A stretch of DNA of 64,000 bases from Yersinia enterocolitica subsp. enterocolitica (GTDB lineage Bacteria > Pseudomonadota > Gammaproteobacteria > Enterobacterales > Enterobacteriaceae): positions 868,001 through 932,000 of the forward strand of contig NZ_LR590469.1 in NCBI RefSeq assembly GCF_901472495.1. The letters are read 5' to 3'. Under the pieces are notes generated by a model. The model was not told the origin of the DNA, did not search any database, and worked only from the letters and a program-made list of their open reading frames with translations. A program made the translations under genes and the position numbers. Of this stretch, positions 51,615 to 61,145 are shown in pieces (within the stretch, counting starts at the first letter, position 1; each line of letters starts with the position of its first letter).

Positions 51615-52448
51615 TTAGTTTGATTCAGCCGCCGCACGCAGTTGCTTAAGAACATCAGGGGTCTGTAAACCAAACCCCAACAAGGCAATGTCATCAAGCA
51701 CTAGCAGCCGTTTTTGTTTCCCCGCGGGGGTGAGATCAAGCCCCGGCAACCGCCAGACATTCTCTACCCCCTTGAGTGATGCCACACCATGTGTAGTCAC
51801 GATGAGTAAATCAGGGGCACTGTCGATAATCCCTTCTTGTGATAGCGGACGATAACCGCTGAATTCCTTAATTGCATTTTTAAGCCCCGATGCCTTGAAC
51901 ATGCTATCGGCTGCGGTATCTAAACCCGCCGCCAACGGGGGAATTCCGGCATGAATCATGACAAACAATGCTTTCACCGGTAGCGGGCTTGATACCACAG
52001 TGTCCAACTGTTGCTGGTAATGTTGTATCAACTGCTGGCCTTTCTCTTCTTGACTGACAGTAGCGGCAATCAACCGTATCTTATCTATCACGCCTTGCGG
52101 CGATTTATCGGCGGGGACATAGATAAGCTTGACTCCGTACTCCATCACTTGTTTCAGCACCCTTGATGGCTCGGCGCGCTCACTGCTCAAAATCAAGGTA
52201 GGTTTTAAAGCAAGAATACCTTCAGCATTGAGCAGGCGCATATAACCCACATCGGGTAGCGCTTTCAATGCATCAGGAGTCAGGCTGGTGCTATCTCGGC
52301 CCACAATAAGGTCACCGGCACCGAGTGCATAAGTGATTTCAGAGACATCGCCGCCAATGGTCACAATACGTGGTGTGGCAATACCATTCATTGAAATAAC
52401 AAATGACAGTGAAATGATAAATCTAAGTGCCGCGCGCCATTTATTCAT
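51615..52448 (-). CDS. hemT: Haemin-binding periplasmic protein HemT/HmuT
   Basis: Class III solute-binding protein that takes haem from the outer-membrane receptor. Signal peptide of about 25 residues, then the HmuT family signature PRIVTIGGDVSEITYALGAG, VGRDSTSLTP and DVGYMRLLNAEGILALKP. Haem would be bound by the conserved Tyr in VGYMR. Length is 277 residues and the C-terminus looks complete (LQTPDVLKQLRAAAES). It overlaps hemS by eight bases. The permease and ATPase genes (hemU, hemV) that normally follow are absent; selO lies directly behind. Confidence 0.93.
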   Translation of the reverse strand: MNKWRAALRFIISLSFVISMNGIATPRIVTIGGDVSEITYALGAGDLIVGRDSTSLTPDALKALPDVGYMRLLNAEGILALKPTLILSSERAEPSRVLKQVMEYGVKLIYVPADKSPQGVIDKIRLIAATVSQEEKGQQLIQHYQQQLDTVVSSPLPVKALFVMIHAGIPPLAAGLDTAADSMFKASGLKNAIKEFSGYRPLSQEGIIDSAPDLLIVTTHGVASLKGVENVWRLPGLDLTPAGKQKRLLVLDDIALLGFGLQTPDVLKQLRAAAESN

Positions 52449-53502
52449 GCGGCACGCCTATTGGGGTCAATTCAGCCAGTTGTTGATGCCATTGAGTTTG
52501 CTCTGGCTGGCCTTCGCTGCGTTGACCAAAAATTTGCAAGATATGCTTCCCATGCTCATCGAGCAACTCCAGGCTTGAGACAAAGCCATCTTTGGTCGGT
52601 TTACGTGTCACCCAACTTTCTGCAATAGCCTGTTGGTTTAGCTGTAAATCAAATCGAGAATTGCTTACGTTAACCCACTGATCACCCGCGGATTGATGCT
52701 CTTCCCGGGCTGAGAATTGTTCAATAGCACCGGTGAATATCTGCATGCATCCACTGTTACCGACGAACAGCATAATTTCATTCAGACCCGCTTGTGCCGC
52801 CTTAAGTATGTGTATTACAGCTTGATTATCGACTTGATACGCCAGATCATCGCCAACCGCGCGGAAGGCTTGTTGTCGGCTAATGTTATGGCGTTTCAGT
52901 AACATAAAAAATTGATGAATATCATTCATTTTGCGCCATTCAGTATCAATGATGGCGCTGTCGATAGCTGATTCTGCGTTGGGTTGCTCATCAAGATGTT
53001 TTAATTCCAATCGGGGATTATCGGTGATGCGATATTTTGCGATCAATGCCTGCCAGGCAGCCTGATTTGTCTCTTTGGTACAATAGATTTGATGAATGGC
53101 ATTACCTTGGAAATCAAAACATTGAATGCTGAGTTGCTCACCCTGCGCTGTGGTTTCGTACATACTGAAAACAGCATTCCAGTGGCGGAAAAATAGTCTT
53201 AAATCCAGTGCGCGCGGGTTAAGGAGCAATCCCAGATGACCATGCAGCCGTAAGTTCTTATATTCACCCATCAACTGATGTCGCGCATATGGGTTGGAGG
53301 TCACCGAGCAAGTGACGCCAACAGTTTCCAACTCGGTAAGCAACGTAGTGGCACTGATATCCAGCCGCTCGGCATCTTCCCCCACACGGACATACGCCAA
53401 TTCTGCCTCACTGATATTCAGTGTTTGTGCTAAATCTTTAGAGGAGAGTTCAGGATGAACTTGCTTCGTATTGAGGTACTGCTGAGACAGTGTCATTTCC
53501 AT
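52441..53502 (-). CDS. hemS: Haemin-degrading factor HemS/HmuS
   Basis: Cytoplasmic haem-binding protein that handles or degrades imported haem. It consists of two similar halves (about residues 1-180 and 190-353). The axial haem-ligand histidine is in MNDIHQFFMLLKRHN, followed by QQAFRAVGDDLAYQVDN. Other family stretches are NPYARHQLMGEYKNLRLHGH and ALDLRLFFRHWNAVFS. Length is 353 residues. It sits 114 bases after hemR on the same strand. Confidence 0.94.
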   Translation of the reverse strand: MEMTLSQQYLNTKQVHPELSSKDLAQTLNISEAELAYVRVGEDAERLDISATTLLTELETVGVTCSVTSNPYARHQLMGEYKNLRLHGHLGLLLNPRALDLRLFFRHWNAVFSMYETTAQGEQLSIQCFDFQGNAIHQIYCTKETNQAAWQALIAKYRITDNPRLELKHLDEQPNAESAIDSAIIDTEWRKMNDIHQFFMLLKRHNISRQQAFRAVGDDLAYQVDNQAVIHILKAAQAGLNEIMLFVGNSGCMQIFTGAIEQFSAREEHQSAGDQWVNVSNSRFDLQLNQQAIAESWVTRKPTKDGFVSSLELLDEHGKHILQIFGQRSEGQPEQTQWHQQLAELTPIGVPHE

Positions 53503-53616
53503 TTATTTATTCCTTTATCATGTAGTGCCATCGCAGGTGTGCAATGGCAGGGTTCTATAGAGCCATTTAATGGTGATTATTTTTTAACCTATTACCACCA
53601 TCAGGCAGATGAAATA

Positions 53617-55647
53617 TCACCACTGATAGCTGATCAGTAACTTGGCATTACGTCCGTCTTGTGGGATTGCTTGCGGTGAGTAATAGGCTTTATTAAAGGC
53701 ATTGCCGAGTACCGCGGTGGTGGTGACGCTTTTGAACCCACCTTGCCCGCGATAGCTGAGATAAAAATCATGCACGGCATAACCAGCTTGCGGTTTATTA
53801 GGTTGGTTTGACGCATTTTGGGCATCATTATCTTTCATAAATTTAGTATTTTCTGCCATGGTGACTATCCAGCCGGTGCTCAACCCACTGTTAGCAATAG
53901 GTACATTCAGCCTGCTGGTGACAGTGTCTGGGTTGATACTGTTGATAAACTTGCGCGTATCAAGGTTGATGCCACGGGTGCGGTTATAGGCCAGATTCCA
54001 GTCAAACCAGGGATGTTGATAATCCAGGGAAACATCCCAACCCCAACTTTTACTGCGCGGGATATTGATGTAAGTCGAGATGAACGGCATCTTGACTTCA
54101 CTGGTAATGCGGTCTTTGGCATCAATATGAAAATAACTGGCTTTCAGTTTCATTGAATCGCTATCTGTCAGCAGGTCATCGAAATGCAAACCGAAACCGG
54201 CTTCGCGAGTGACATTGCTTTCTGGCTTTAAGTTGGGATTGGGCTTCCATCGATTAACAACCGGGAACCATTTACTGGGAATAGAGAAATGGATCGAGTC
54301 ATTATAAAGCTCCGCCAGTGTCGGGGTGCGGAATGCCTGATGGTAGGCACCAAATAACATCAACCAATCCGTGGGATTGACGGTAACTGCGCCACTTGAT
54401 GACCAATTTTTAACCTCTCTATCAGCAAAATTCTCACGGCTGTTTTTATAGCGGTCAAAACGGGTACCGGCCAGCAAGGTGACTGGAAGGTCACGTAAGG
54501 TCAGCTCATCTTGCAGCCAACCGGAAGAAAAGTTGATTTCAGCGGGCGGAAAACTGCGAATAACGCCTTTGGGGATTTGCTGTTGCTGGTAGCTTTCAAC
54601 ACCGTAAGTTAATAGATGAGCCGCCGGGCTGTGGGTAAATAGTTGGCTACGATTTTCCAGTTTTATCCCACGGGTGGCTTGTTTGCGGCTGCCATAACCT
54701 TCACGGCGTACATCATCGCTGACATTGATTTCAGAGTAGTAAAGCTGGGTGGTGGCATCTAACCAATCAAGGTGTTGTGGTTGCAGCCGGTAGGTCAGCT
54801 CAGCATCACGTTGAATGGTGGAACGATTTATCATCGGGTTAATATTCATATTTGAATTCGGCGCACTCTGATTGGCCATACGAGGTTCCAGGGCGCGGTT
54901 ATTAAAATAGCGCAGGGCGGTGGTCAACGATTGGCTGTCAGAAAGGTAGGCGGTGGTCTTAAGCATCAGGTTGTTGATAGCTTCATCGTTCGGTGCTTCA
55001 GAGCCATTGCCGTGATAAATATTGCCAACCTTTCGTTTACTGAAGGCAAAAATACCATCCAGATGCTCAGTGCGGCCAAACACCGACATCTCCAAGCCTG
55101 TGCTGTGATAACCGGTAGCACCGAAGCCACTGACACGAAATCCGAAATTTTGATCTTTTGCCAGTAAATCAGCAGCATCGACAGTCTGGTAGGCAATCAC
55201 TCCCCCCAAGGCTTCGCCACCCATTAACGAGGTCGCTGGACTACGAATAACACTGACTTTTTTAATCAATGCGGGATCAAGGAAAGTGCCATTAAAATGC
55301 ACTCCTTTGATTCCCTGACGGATGCCATCAATTAATATCAGTACGCCATATTGATCATAGCCTCTGATATTGATGTTCTGCCCATTGGTGCGACTCGCCC
55401 CGGTAACCGTGACTCCAGGTATGTGTTGTAGCATTTCACCGGCAGTGGTGGCGGTTTGCTTTTGTGGCATCGAAGCATCAATAACAGTGACCACACCGGG
55501 GTGTTTAAAACTGTCGATGGTTGTACGTGAACCAACTACTTTCAGCGTGTCAGAGTGGCTTTTGGATGTGGGATCGGCTATGGCTGCTGACGACAGCACT
55601 AAAGCAATAGCCAAACTGCATGAAGATAAACGAAAAAAACGAGGCAT
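53617..55647 (-). CDS. hemR: TonB-dependent haemin receptor HemR/HmuR
   Basis: Outer-membrane beta-barrel receptor for haemin, energised by TonB. Signal peptide residues 1-24; the TonB box region is DTLKVVG; the plug domain shows INIRGYDQYGVLILIDGIRQ. The haem-ligand histidines known from Y. enterocolitica HemR have equivalents in GVHFNGTFLDPALI and YNDSIHFS. The FRAP/NPNL motif is present as FRTP...NPNLKPE. It ends in SYQW with the terminal aromatic residue. Length is 676 residues. By memory it is only moderately similar to classical HemR, so it may be a paralogue. Confidence 0.93.
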   Translation of the reverse strand: MPRFFRLSSCSLAIALVLSSAAIADPTSKSHSDTLKVVGSRTTIDSFKHPGVVTVIDASMPQKQTATTAGEMLQHIPGVTVTGASRTNGQNINIRGYDQYGVLILIDGIRQGIKGVHFNGTFLDPALIKKVSVIRSPATSLMGGEALGGVIAYQTVDAADLLAKDQNFGFRVSGFGATGYHSTGLEMSVFGRTEHLDGIFAFSKRKVGNIYHGNGSEAPNDEAINNLMLKTTAYLSDSQSLTTALRYFNNRALEPRMANQSAPNSNMNINPMINRSTIQRDAELTYRLQPQHLDWLDATTQLYYSEINVSDDVRREGYGSRKQATRGIKLENRSQLFTHSPAAHLLTYGVESYQQQQIPKGVIRSFPPAEINFSSGWLQDELTLRDLPVTLLAGTRFDRYKNSRENFADREVKNWSSSGAVTVNPTDWLMLFGAYHQAFRTPTLAELYNDSIHFSIPSKWFPVVNRWKPNPNLKPESNVTREAGFGLHFDDLLTDSDSMKLKASYFHIDAKDRITSEVKMPFISTYINIPRSKSWGWDVSLDYQHPWFDWNLAYNRTRGINLDTRKFINSINPDTVTSRLNVPIANSGLSTGWIVTMAENTKFMKDNDAQNASNQPNKPQAGYAVHDFYLSYRGQGGFKSVTTTAVLGNAFNKAYYSPQAIPQDGRNAKLLISYQW

Positions 55648-55762
55648 AAACAGCTCTCCATATATTGTTTAATATAATCAATGGATTGCTGGCTGCCTGA
55701 GTAGTGATAATTAGGTGGCTGGCGTCGGGGCAATAGTGTTAAGCAAGGAGACTGACTGAAGG

Positions 55763-55942
55763 TTATTTCGTCAGTATCAGTTTTCCTGCTTTGGTCTGGC
55801 GTAAGTAATAAAGCTGACCCTGGTGATTGATGGCGACAACTTCATGTTGTCCAAGTAATTGTTGGCTGTTAATACATGAAAGTGGCAAAGAGGAAACGGT
55901 TTGGCCGGTTGCGTTTTGCGTTATGGATGTCGCTTTGTGCAT
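55763..55942 (-). CDS. hemP: Haemin uptake protein HemP
   Basis: A 59-residue protein with the HemP signature INSQQLLGQHEVVAINHQG and LYYLRQTKAGKLILTK. Small HemP proteins precede haem receptor genes and in some bacteria activate them. The start at 55942 (MHKATSIT) was chosen; the longer frame would read through the Fur box. It corresponds to E. coli ydiE, beside aroH. About 115 bases separate it from hemR. Confidence 0.9.
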   Translation of the reverse strand: MHKATSITQNATGQTVSSLPLSCINSQQLLGQHEVVAINHQGQLYYLRQTKAGKLILTK

Positions 55943-55976
55943 AAGATACTTTCTTTGAGTTGATATTATGAGCAAG

Positions 55977-55995
55977 TTGATAATGATTATCATCC
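55977..55995 (-). promoter_or_regulatory. Fur box before hemP
   Basis: GATAAT-G-ATTATC (55979-55991) is a perfect dyad and close to the Fur consensus GATAATGATAATCATTATC. It lies about 35 bases upstream of the hemP start. The hemPRST cluster is thus expected to be repressed by iron-loaded Fur. Confidence 0.88.
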
Positions 55996-56197
55996 CCATG
56001 CGCTATTGGTTTCAACCCTGGACTTAATTAGTTGTTATTCCAATGTCTTGCTTTTCATTAGTAATTTGTATGCTGAATGATTTAGGCAGACATAAGGTGA
56101 GGAGGTGTGAATGGAGTGGCCTGATATATTTAGCTCAGTGATGGAGTGGAGCCTTAGCTAAATGTCATTCCATCACTGATTTTAAATCGAGTTAATG

Positions 56198-57247
56198 CTA
56201 GTTGAACCGGCTACTGACAGCATCGGCCAGTAAACTGAGTAACTGTTCGGTGTCGGCCCAATTCAGGCAAGGGTCAGTAATGGATTGCCCGTAGGTTAGC
56301 GGCTGACCCGCAACAATTTTCTGTGTGCCTTCAACCAGGAAACTTTCTGCCATCACACCGACGATAGCGGTGGATCCCGCGCGAATTTGCTGACCAATAT
56401 CTGCGGCAACTTCTAATTGGCGGCGATGCATCTTCTGGCAATTGCCGTGGCTGAAATCCACCACCAGATGTTCAGGTAAATCAAATTCACGCAAGCTATC
56501 ACAAGCAGCGGCAATATCAGATGCACCGTAATTTGGCGTCTTTCCGCCGCGCATAATAATATGCCCATGTGGATTGCCACTGGTCTGATAAATCGTCATT
56601 TGGCCGGTTTTATCCGGTGATAAAAACATATGGCTGGCTTGTGCCGCGCGGATCGCATCAATAGCAATACGGGTATTACCGTCGGTGCCATTTTTGAAAC
56701 CAACCGGGCAGGAGAGGGCTGAGGCCATCTCACGATGGATTTGGCTTTCAGTCGTCCGCGCCCCAATCGCACCCCAACTAATCAAGTCGGCAATATATTG
56801 GCCGGTCACCATATCAAGGAATTCGGTGGCAGTAGGCAGGCCCAACTCATTAACGGCTAATAGCAACCGGCGCGCCATTTCAATGCCTAAATTGACCTGA
56901 CATGAGCCATCAAGCGCGGGATCTGAGATCAACCCTTTCCAGCCAACCACGGTTCTCGGCTTTTCGAAATAGGTGCGCATGACGATTTCAAGTCGGTCTT
57001 GGTAGCGAATCCGTAATACATTCAATCGCTTTGCATAATCGATTGCGGCATCCAGATCGTGAATCGAGCAAGGGCCGACGATAACCAGCAGGCGCGAATC
57101 TTCACCGGTGAGTATTTTTTCAATTCGTTTACGTGACGCTGTCACGTTATCAGCAACAGCTTCGGAAATCGGTAACTTTTCTGCCAATTGTTGTGGCGTC
57201 ACCAAGCTATCGATGCGCGCGGTCCGCAGTTCATCAGTTTTGTGCAT
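56198..57247 (-). CDS. aroH: 3-deoxy-7-phosphoheptulonate synthase, AroH type
   Basis: Class I DAHP synthase; condenses phosphoenolpyruvate and erythrose 4-phosphate at the start of the shikimate pathway. Motifs: IVGPCSIHDLDAAIDYA, EIVMRTYFEKPRTVVGWKGL, WGAIGARTTESQIHREMAS and VVDFSHGNCQK (metal site). The N-terminus (MHKTDELRTARIDSLVTPQQ) and position beside ppsR match the tryptophan-sensitive isoenzyme. Length is 349 residues. I found no clear TrpR operator in the 200 bases upstream, unlike the trp promoter. Confidence 0.94.
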   Translation of the reverse strand: MHKTDELRTARIDSLVTPQQLAEKLPISEAVADNVTASRKRIEKILTGEDSRLLVIVGPCSIHDLDAAIDYAKRLNVLRIRYQDRLEIVMRTYFEKPRTVVGWKGLISDPALDGSCQVNLGIEMARRLLLAVNELGLPTATEFLDMVTGQYIADLISWGAIGARTTESQIHREMASALSCPVGFKNGTDGNTRIAIDAIRAAQASHMFLSPDKTGQMTIYQTSGNPHGHIIMRGGKTPNYGASDIAAACDSLREFDLPEHLVVDFSHGNCQKMHRRQLEVAADIGQQIRAGSTAIVGVMAESFLVEGTQKIVAGQPLTYGQSITDPCLNWADTEQLLSLLADAVSSRFN

Positions 57248-57398
57248 GAAAATTCCTCTAAATCTGTTCTTCGTTGCGGCAGGAATACCGGGAAGTGATG
57301 GCGATCACAATAAACCAAAAATAGACGAATTCAACTGCCAGCGTCATGATTCATAGAAATTTTGCTGAAATAAGCCTTAAATTATCACCATAATGAAT

Positions 57399-57471
57399 AC
57401 TTGTAGCCAAAGTAATTGGAGTCGCAGCCAGGTAGTAAGCAAACCCCCTGCAACTCAAGGACGAAAGGGAT
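57399..57471 (-). repeat. Short form of the palindromic repeat, between aroH and ppsR
   Basis: ACTTGTAGCCAAAGTAATTGG with CGCAGCCAGGTAGTAAGCAAA, then CCCTGCAACTCAAGGACGAAA and GGGATAA; the middle of the full element is missing. It ends three bases before the ppsR stop codon. Confidence 0.75.
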
Positions 57472-57473
57472 AA

Positions 57474-58295
57474 TCAGAACATCCGCCGACTCATGCCCAA
57501 AATATCGAGAATTTTGGTTGAAATCTCTTCAACAGAGTAGTTGGTAGAATTCAGATAGCGAATCTGATTCTTACGAAACAGGGCTTCCACTTCGCCGACT
57601 TCCATGCGGCATTGGCGCAGTGAGGCGTAGCGGCTGTTTTCACGGCGTTCTTCTCGAATAGCGGCCAGTCGCTCAGGATTAATCGTTAAGCCAAACAACT
57701 TATGCTGAAAGGGCTTCAGCGCCGCAGGGAGCTGTAAATTATCCATGTCATCGGCGATAAAAGGATAATTGGCCGCACGAATACCAAATTGCATGGCCAG
57801 ATACAGGCTGGTGGGGGTTTTGCCGCAGCGGGAAACGCCCAATAAAATCACCTGAGCCTGGTCGAGGTTACGCAGAGAAATACCGTCATCATGCGCTAAT
57901 GCATAGTCGATAGCCGCAATACGTGCATCGTATTTTCCCAGGTTACTCTCGGTTAAACCGTGGGTGCGATTGAGTACCGGTTGTGGGGATACACCCAGTT
58001 CACCCTGAAGTGGAGCCACCAGCGCTTGCACGATATCCTGACAGAACCCTTCACTATGCTGAATGAGTTCCCGAACTTCAGGGCTGATTATCGAATAGAA
58101 AACCAAAGGCCTGACACCGGTCTCGCGGTATATTTCATTAATTTTTTCACACACTTCTTGAGCACGCGTGGCACTTTCAACAAAGGGCAGCGTGAAAGTC
58201 GTCGCTTTAACTGGAAATTGCGATAAAACGGCATGGCCGAGCACTTCGGCAGTGATGGCCGTCCCATCCGAAATATAAAATACACTTCTTTCCAC
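57474..58295 (-). CDS. ppsR: Phosphoenolpyruvate synthase regulatory protein PpsR
   Basis: Bifunctional ADP-dependent kinase and Pi-dependent pyrophosphorylase (DUF299) that inactivates and reactivates PpsA by phosphorylating a threonine next to its catalytic histidine. P-loop GVSRCGKT at residues 153-160; N-terminal SVFYISDGTAITAEVLGHAV; LNRTHGLTESNLGKYDARI. Length is 273 residues. It is divergent from its target ppsA, as in E. coli. Confidence 0.96.
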   Translation of the reverse strand: MERSVFYISDGTAITAEVLGHAVLSQFPVKATTFTLPFVESATRAQEVCEKINEIYRETGVRPLVFYSIISPEVRELIQHSEGFCQDIVQALVAPLQGELGVSPQPVLNRTHGLTESNLGKYDARIAAIDYALAHDDGISLRNLDQAQVILLGVSRCGKTPTSLYLAMQFGIRAANYPFIADDMDNLQLPAALKPFQHKLFGLTINPERLAAIREERRENSRYASLRQCRMEVGEVEALFRKNQIRYLNSTNYSVEEISTKILDILGMSRRMF

Positions 58296-58470
58296 GCTGA
58301 CTCCTGAGTCATTTCTGGCCGATTTATACCACTGATTAACCCCATCAGTGTGCCTTATTCGGCTTATCCGTAAAGAGTTTGCTGTCAGAATAGCCTGAAA
58401 AACATTTTTCTTGTTGGGTTGATCGATTCACCTGTCTATGGGCTATAGATGATTGTGCTAGTCTGAAATG

Positions 58471-58531
58471 TCTCCTTCGTCATTGACGCCGCAGCTCACT
58501 CACCTGCAACGCCAATGATTTTGGGCAGATG
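58471..58531 (+). repeat. Short form of the palindromic repeat upstream of ppsA
   Basis: CCTTCGTCATTGACGCCGCAG joined to CACCTGCAACGCCAATGATTT and TGGGCAG. It lies in the ppsR-ppsA divergent promoter region, about 50 bases before the ppsA start. Confidence 0.7.
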
Positions 58532-58581
58532 TACCCTACTGATCGTCCGTAATTAATGACAATGTAAAAAGGATTGTTTCG

Positions 58582-60963
58582 ATGTCCAACAATGGCCTAA
58601 ATCTGTGTAATGTGCTTTGGTACAACCAGCTTGGCATGCACGATGTTGAAAGGGTTGGCGGCAAAAATGCCTCCCTGGGTGAAATGATAACCCATCTTTC
58701 TGAACTGGGTGTTTCGGTGCCCAATGGTTTTGCCACCACCGCTCAGGCGTTTAACGACTTTCTGGAGCAAAGCGGCGTTAATAACCGCATCTATCAATTG
58801 TTGGATCAAACCAATGTTGATGATATTGCGGCGTTAGCTAAAGCTGGTGCACAGATTCGTCAATGGGTGATTGAAACGCCATTCCATCCTGAGTTCGAAC
58901 AATCAATTCACGATGCCTATCAGCAGCTAGCTGATGATCCACAAACATCATTTGCCGTGCGCTCTTCAGCGACAGCCGAAGATATGCCGGATGCTTCTTT
59001 TGCCGGGCAGCAGGAAACCTTCCTAAATGTTCAAGGCATTGATGCGGTGATGATTGCTATCAAGCATGTCTTCGCTTCACTGTTTAATGACCGGGCCATT
59101 TCTTATCGCGTACATCAGGGATACGACCATCGCGGCGTAGCACTGTCCGCGGGGGTGCAACGTATGGTGCGCTCAGATCTTGCCTCATCGGGTGTCATGT
59201 TTACCATTGATACCGAATCCGGTTTTGATCAAGTGGTCTTTATCACCGCGGCCCATGGTTTGGGGGAAATGGTGGTGCAGGGGGCGGTAAACCCTGACGA
59301 ATTTTATGTACATAAGCCTACGCTGCGTAAGGGAAAACCCGCGATTGTACGCCGCAATATGGGGTCGAAAAAAATTCGTATGGTCTATGCCGAAAATCAA
59401 GACCACGGTAAACAAGTCCGCATTGAAGATGTGCCAGAGGCGCAACGCAATCGTTTCGCTCTCAGTGATGACGAAGTTGAAGCTCTGGCCCATCAGGCTT
59501 TATTGATTGAAGAACACTATGGCCGTCCGATGGATATCGAATGGGCCAAAGACGGCCATACCGGCCAGCTGTTTATTGTGCAGGCGCGTCCGGAAACCGT
59601 GCGTTCCAACGAGCAGGTTATGGAGCGCTATCAGCTTAATAATCAGAGTAATGTGCTGGTGGAAGGTCGTGCTATCGGGCATCGCATCGGTGCCGGGCCA
59701 GTTAAGGTTATTCATGATATTAGCGAGATGGATAGAATTCAGGCTGGTGATGTGCTGGTAACCGACATGACTGATCCTGATTGGGAACCTATCATGAAAA
59801 AGGCAGCGGCCATCGTCACTAACCGTGGCGGGCGAACCTGTCATGCCGCCATTATTGCGCGTGAGTTAGGTATTCCAGCGGTAGTGGGGTGCGGTAATGC
59901 CACTGATATTCTGAAAGAAGGGCAAAATGTGACGGTTTCCTGTGCTGAAGGGGATACCGGCTATGTTTACCATGAGTTGCTCGACTTCTCTATTCAAAGC
60001 TCTCAGGTGACAGAATTGCCTGATTTGCCTTTGAAAATCATGATGAATGTCGGCAATCCGGATCGGGCTTTTGATTTTGCCCGCTTGCCGAATGAAGGTG
60101 TTGGGTTGGCGCGGTTAGAATTTATCATCAACCGGATGATTGGTGTGCATCCTAAAGCACTGCTGGAGTTTGAGACTCAACCGCCTGCAATTCAAACCGA
60201 GATCAAGGCGTTAATGAATGGTTATGACGATCCGGTTGAGTTTTATGTCGGCCGTTTAACCGAAGGGATTTCGACTCTCGGCGCGGCATTTTGGCCAAAA
60301 CGTGTGATCGTGCGCTTGTCAGATTTTAAATCTAATGAGTATGCCAATTTAGTTGGCGGAGAAGCCTATGAACCGCATGAAGAGAACCCGATGCTGGGCT
60401 TCCGTGGTGCAGGGCGTTATGTCGCAGACAGCTTCCGTGACTGCTTCGCACTGGAGTGTGAGGCGGTTAAGCGTGTCCGCAATGAGATGGATTTGACTAA
60501 CGTTGAAGTGATGGTGCCTTTCGTGCGCACTGTCGCTCAGGCTGAGGCAGTGGTAGCTGAACTGGCCCGCCAAGGGCTTAAACGTGGCGAAAATGGCCTG
60601 AAAATCATTATGATGTGTGAAATTCCATCTAATGCTTTATTAGCCGATCAATTCCTTGAGCATTTCGACGGTTTCTCCATCGGTTCCAATGATATGACCC
60701 AATTAACATTAGGGTTAGACAGGGATTCTGGTGTGGTGTCTGAGTTGTTTGATGAGCGTAATGAAGCCGTTAAGGCATTGCTCTCAATGGCTATTCAGGC
60801 CGCTAAACGTCAGGGGAAATATGTCGGGATTTGCGGGCAGGGTCCTTCAGATCATGAAGATTTTGCGTTATGGCTGATGGATCAAGGGATTGACAGTTTA
60901 TCTCTTAATCCGGATACCGTGGTGCAAACCTGGTTAAGTCTGGCTGAACATACCAAACACTGA
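58582..60963 (+). CDS. ppsA: Phosphoenolpyruvate synthase
   Basis: Converts pyruvate, ATP and water to PEP, AMP and phosphate during gluconeogenesis. N-terminal ATP-grasp domain (GGKNASLGEM; AVRSSATAEDMPDASFAGQQ), central swivelling domain with the catalytic histidine in TNRGGRTCHAAIIARELG, where the preceding Thr is the PpsR target, and a C-terminal PEP-binding barrel (GSNDMTQLTLGLDRDSG; GICGQGPSDHEDFA). Length is 793 residues. An AAAGGA site precedes the ATG. Confidence 0.97.
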   Translation: MSNNGLNLCNVLWYNQLGMHDVERVGGKNASLGEMITHLSELGVSVPNGFATTAQAFNDFLEQSGVNNRIYQLLDQTNVDDIAALAKAGAQIRQWVIETPFHPEFEQSIHDAYQQLADDPQTSFAVRSSATAEDMPDASFAGQQETFLNVQGIDAVMIAIKHVFASLFNDRAISYRVHQGYDHRGVALSAGVQRMVRSDLASSGVMFTIDTESGFDQVVFITAAHGLGEMVVQGAVNPDEFYVHKPTLRKGKPAIVRRNMGSKKIRMVYAENQDHGKQVRIEDVPEAQRNRFALSDDEVEALAHQALLIEEHYGRPMDIEWAKDGHTGQLFIVQARPETVRSNEQVMERYQLNNQSNVLVEGRAIGHRIGAGPVKVIHDISEMDRIQAGDVLVTDMTDPDWEPIMKKAAAIVTNRGGRTCHAAIIARELGIPAVVGCGNATDILKEGQNVTVSCAEGDTGYVYHELLDFSIQSSQVTELPDLPLKIMMNVGNPDRAFDFARLPNEGVGLARLEFIINRMIGVHPKALLEFETQPPAIQTEIKALMNGYDDPVEFYVGRLTEGISTLGAAFWPKRVIVRLSDFKSNEYANLVGGEAYEPHEENPMLGFRGAGRYVADSFRDCFALECEAVKRVRNEMDLTNVEVMVPFVRTVAQAEAVVAELARQGLKRGENGLKIIMMCEIPSNALLADQFLEHFDGFSIGSNDMTQLTLGLDRDSGVVSELFDERNEAVKALLSMAIQAAKRQGKYVGICGQGPSDHEDFALWLMDQGIDSLSLNPDTVVQTWLSLAEHTKH

Positions 60964-61012
60964 TAGATAGTACTTTGCGATAGATAGCACTTTGCGATAG
61001 ATAGCACTTTGG
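60962..61012 (+). repeat. Three tandem 17-bp repeats after ppsA
   Basis: GATAGATAGYACTTTGC at 60962-60978, 60979-60995 and 60996-61012, starting inside the ppsA stop codon (TGATAG). Confidence 0.9.
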
Positions 61013-61026
61013 CCAATATATTTATT

Positions 61027-61053
61027 ATCCGCAGCTTAGGTTGCGGATTTTTT
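61027..61053 (+). terminator. Terminator after ppsA
   Basis: ATCCGCA and TGCGGAT arms followed by six T. Confidence 0.85.
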
Positions 61054-61145
61054 ATCCTTTTTGGTCGTCATCCCCATCACTCAAGTGATTCAAGGGAATG
61101 GACGTAGCTAATACAGACGCTATTCTAATTACACAGAATATAATA

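Noticed and set aside
57248..57473. TrpR operator before aroH
   Set aside because: No CTAGTTAACTAG-like dyad is visible; only a fragment of the palindromic repeat lies there.
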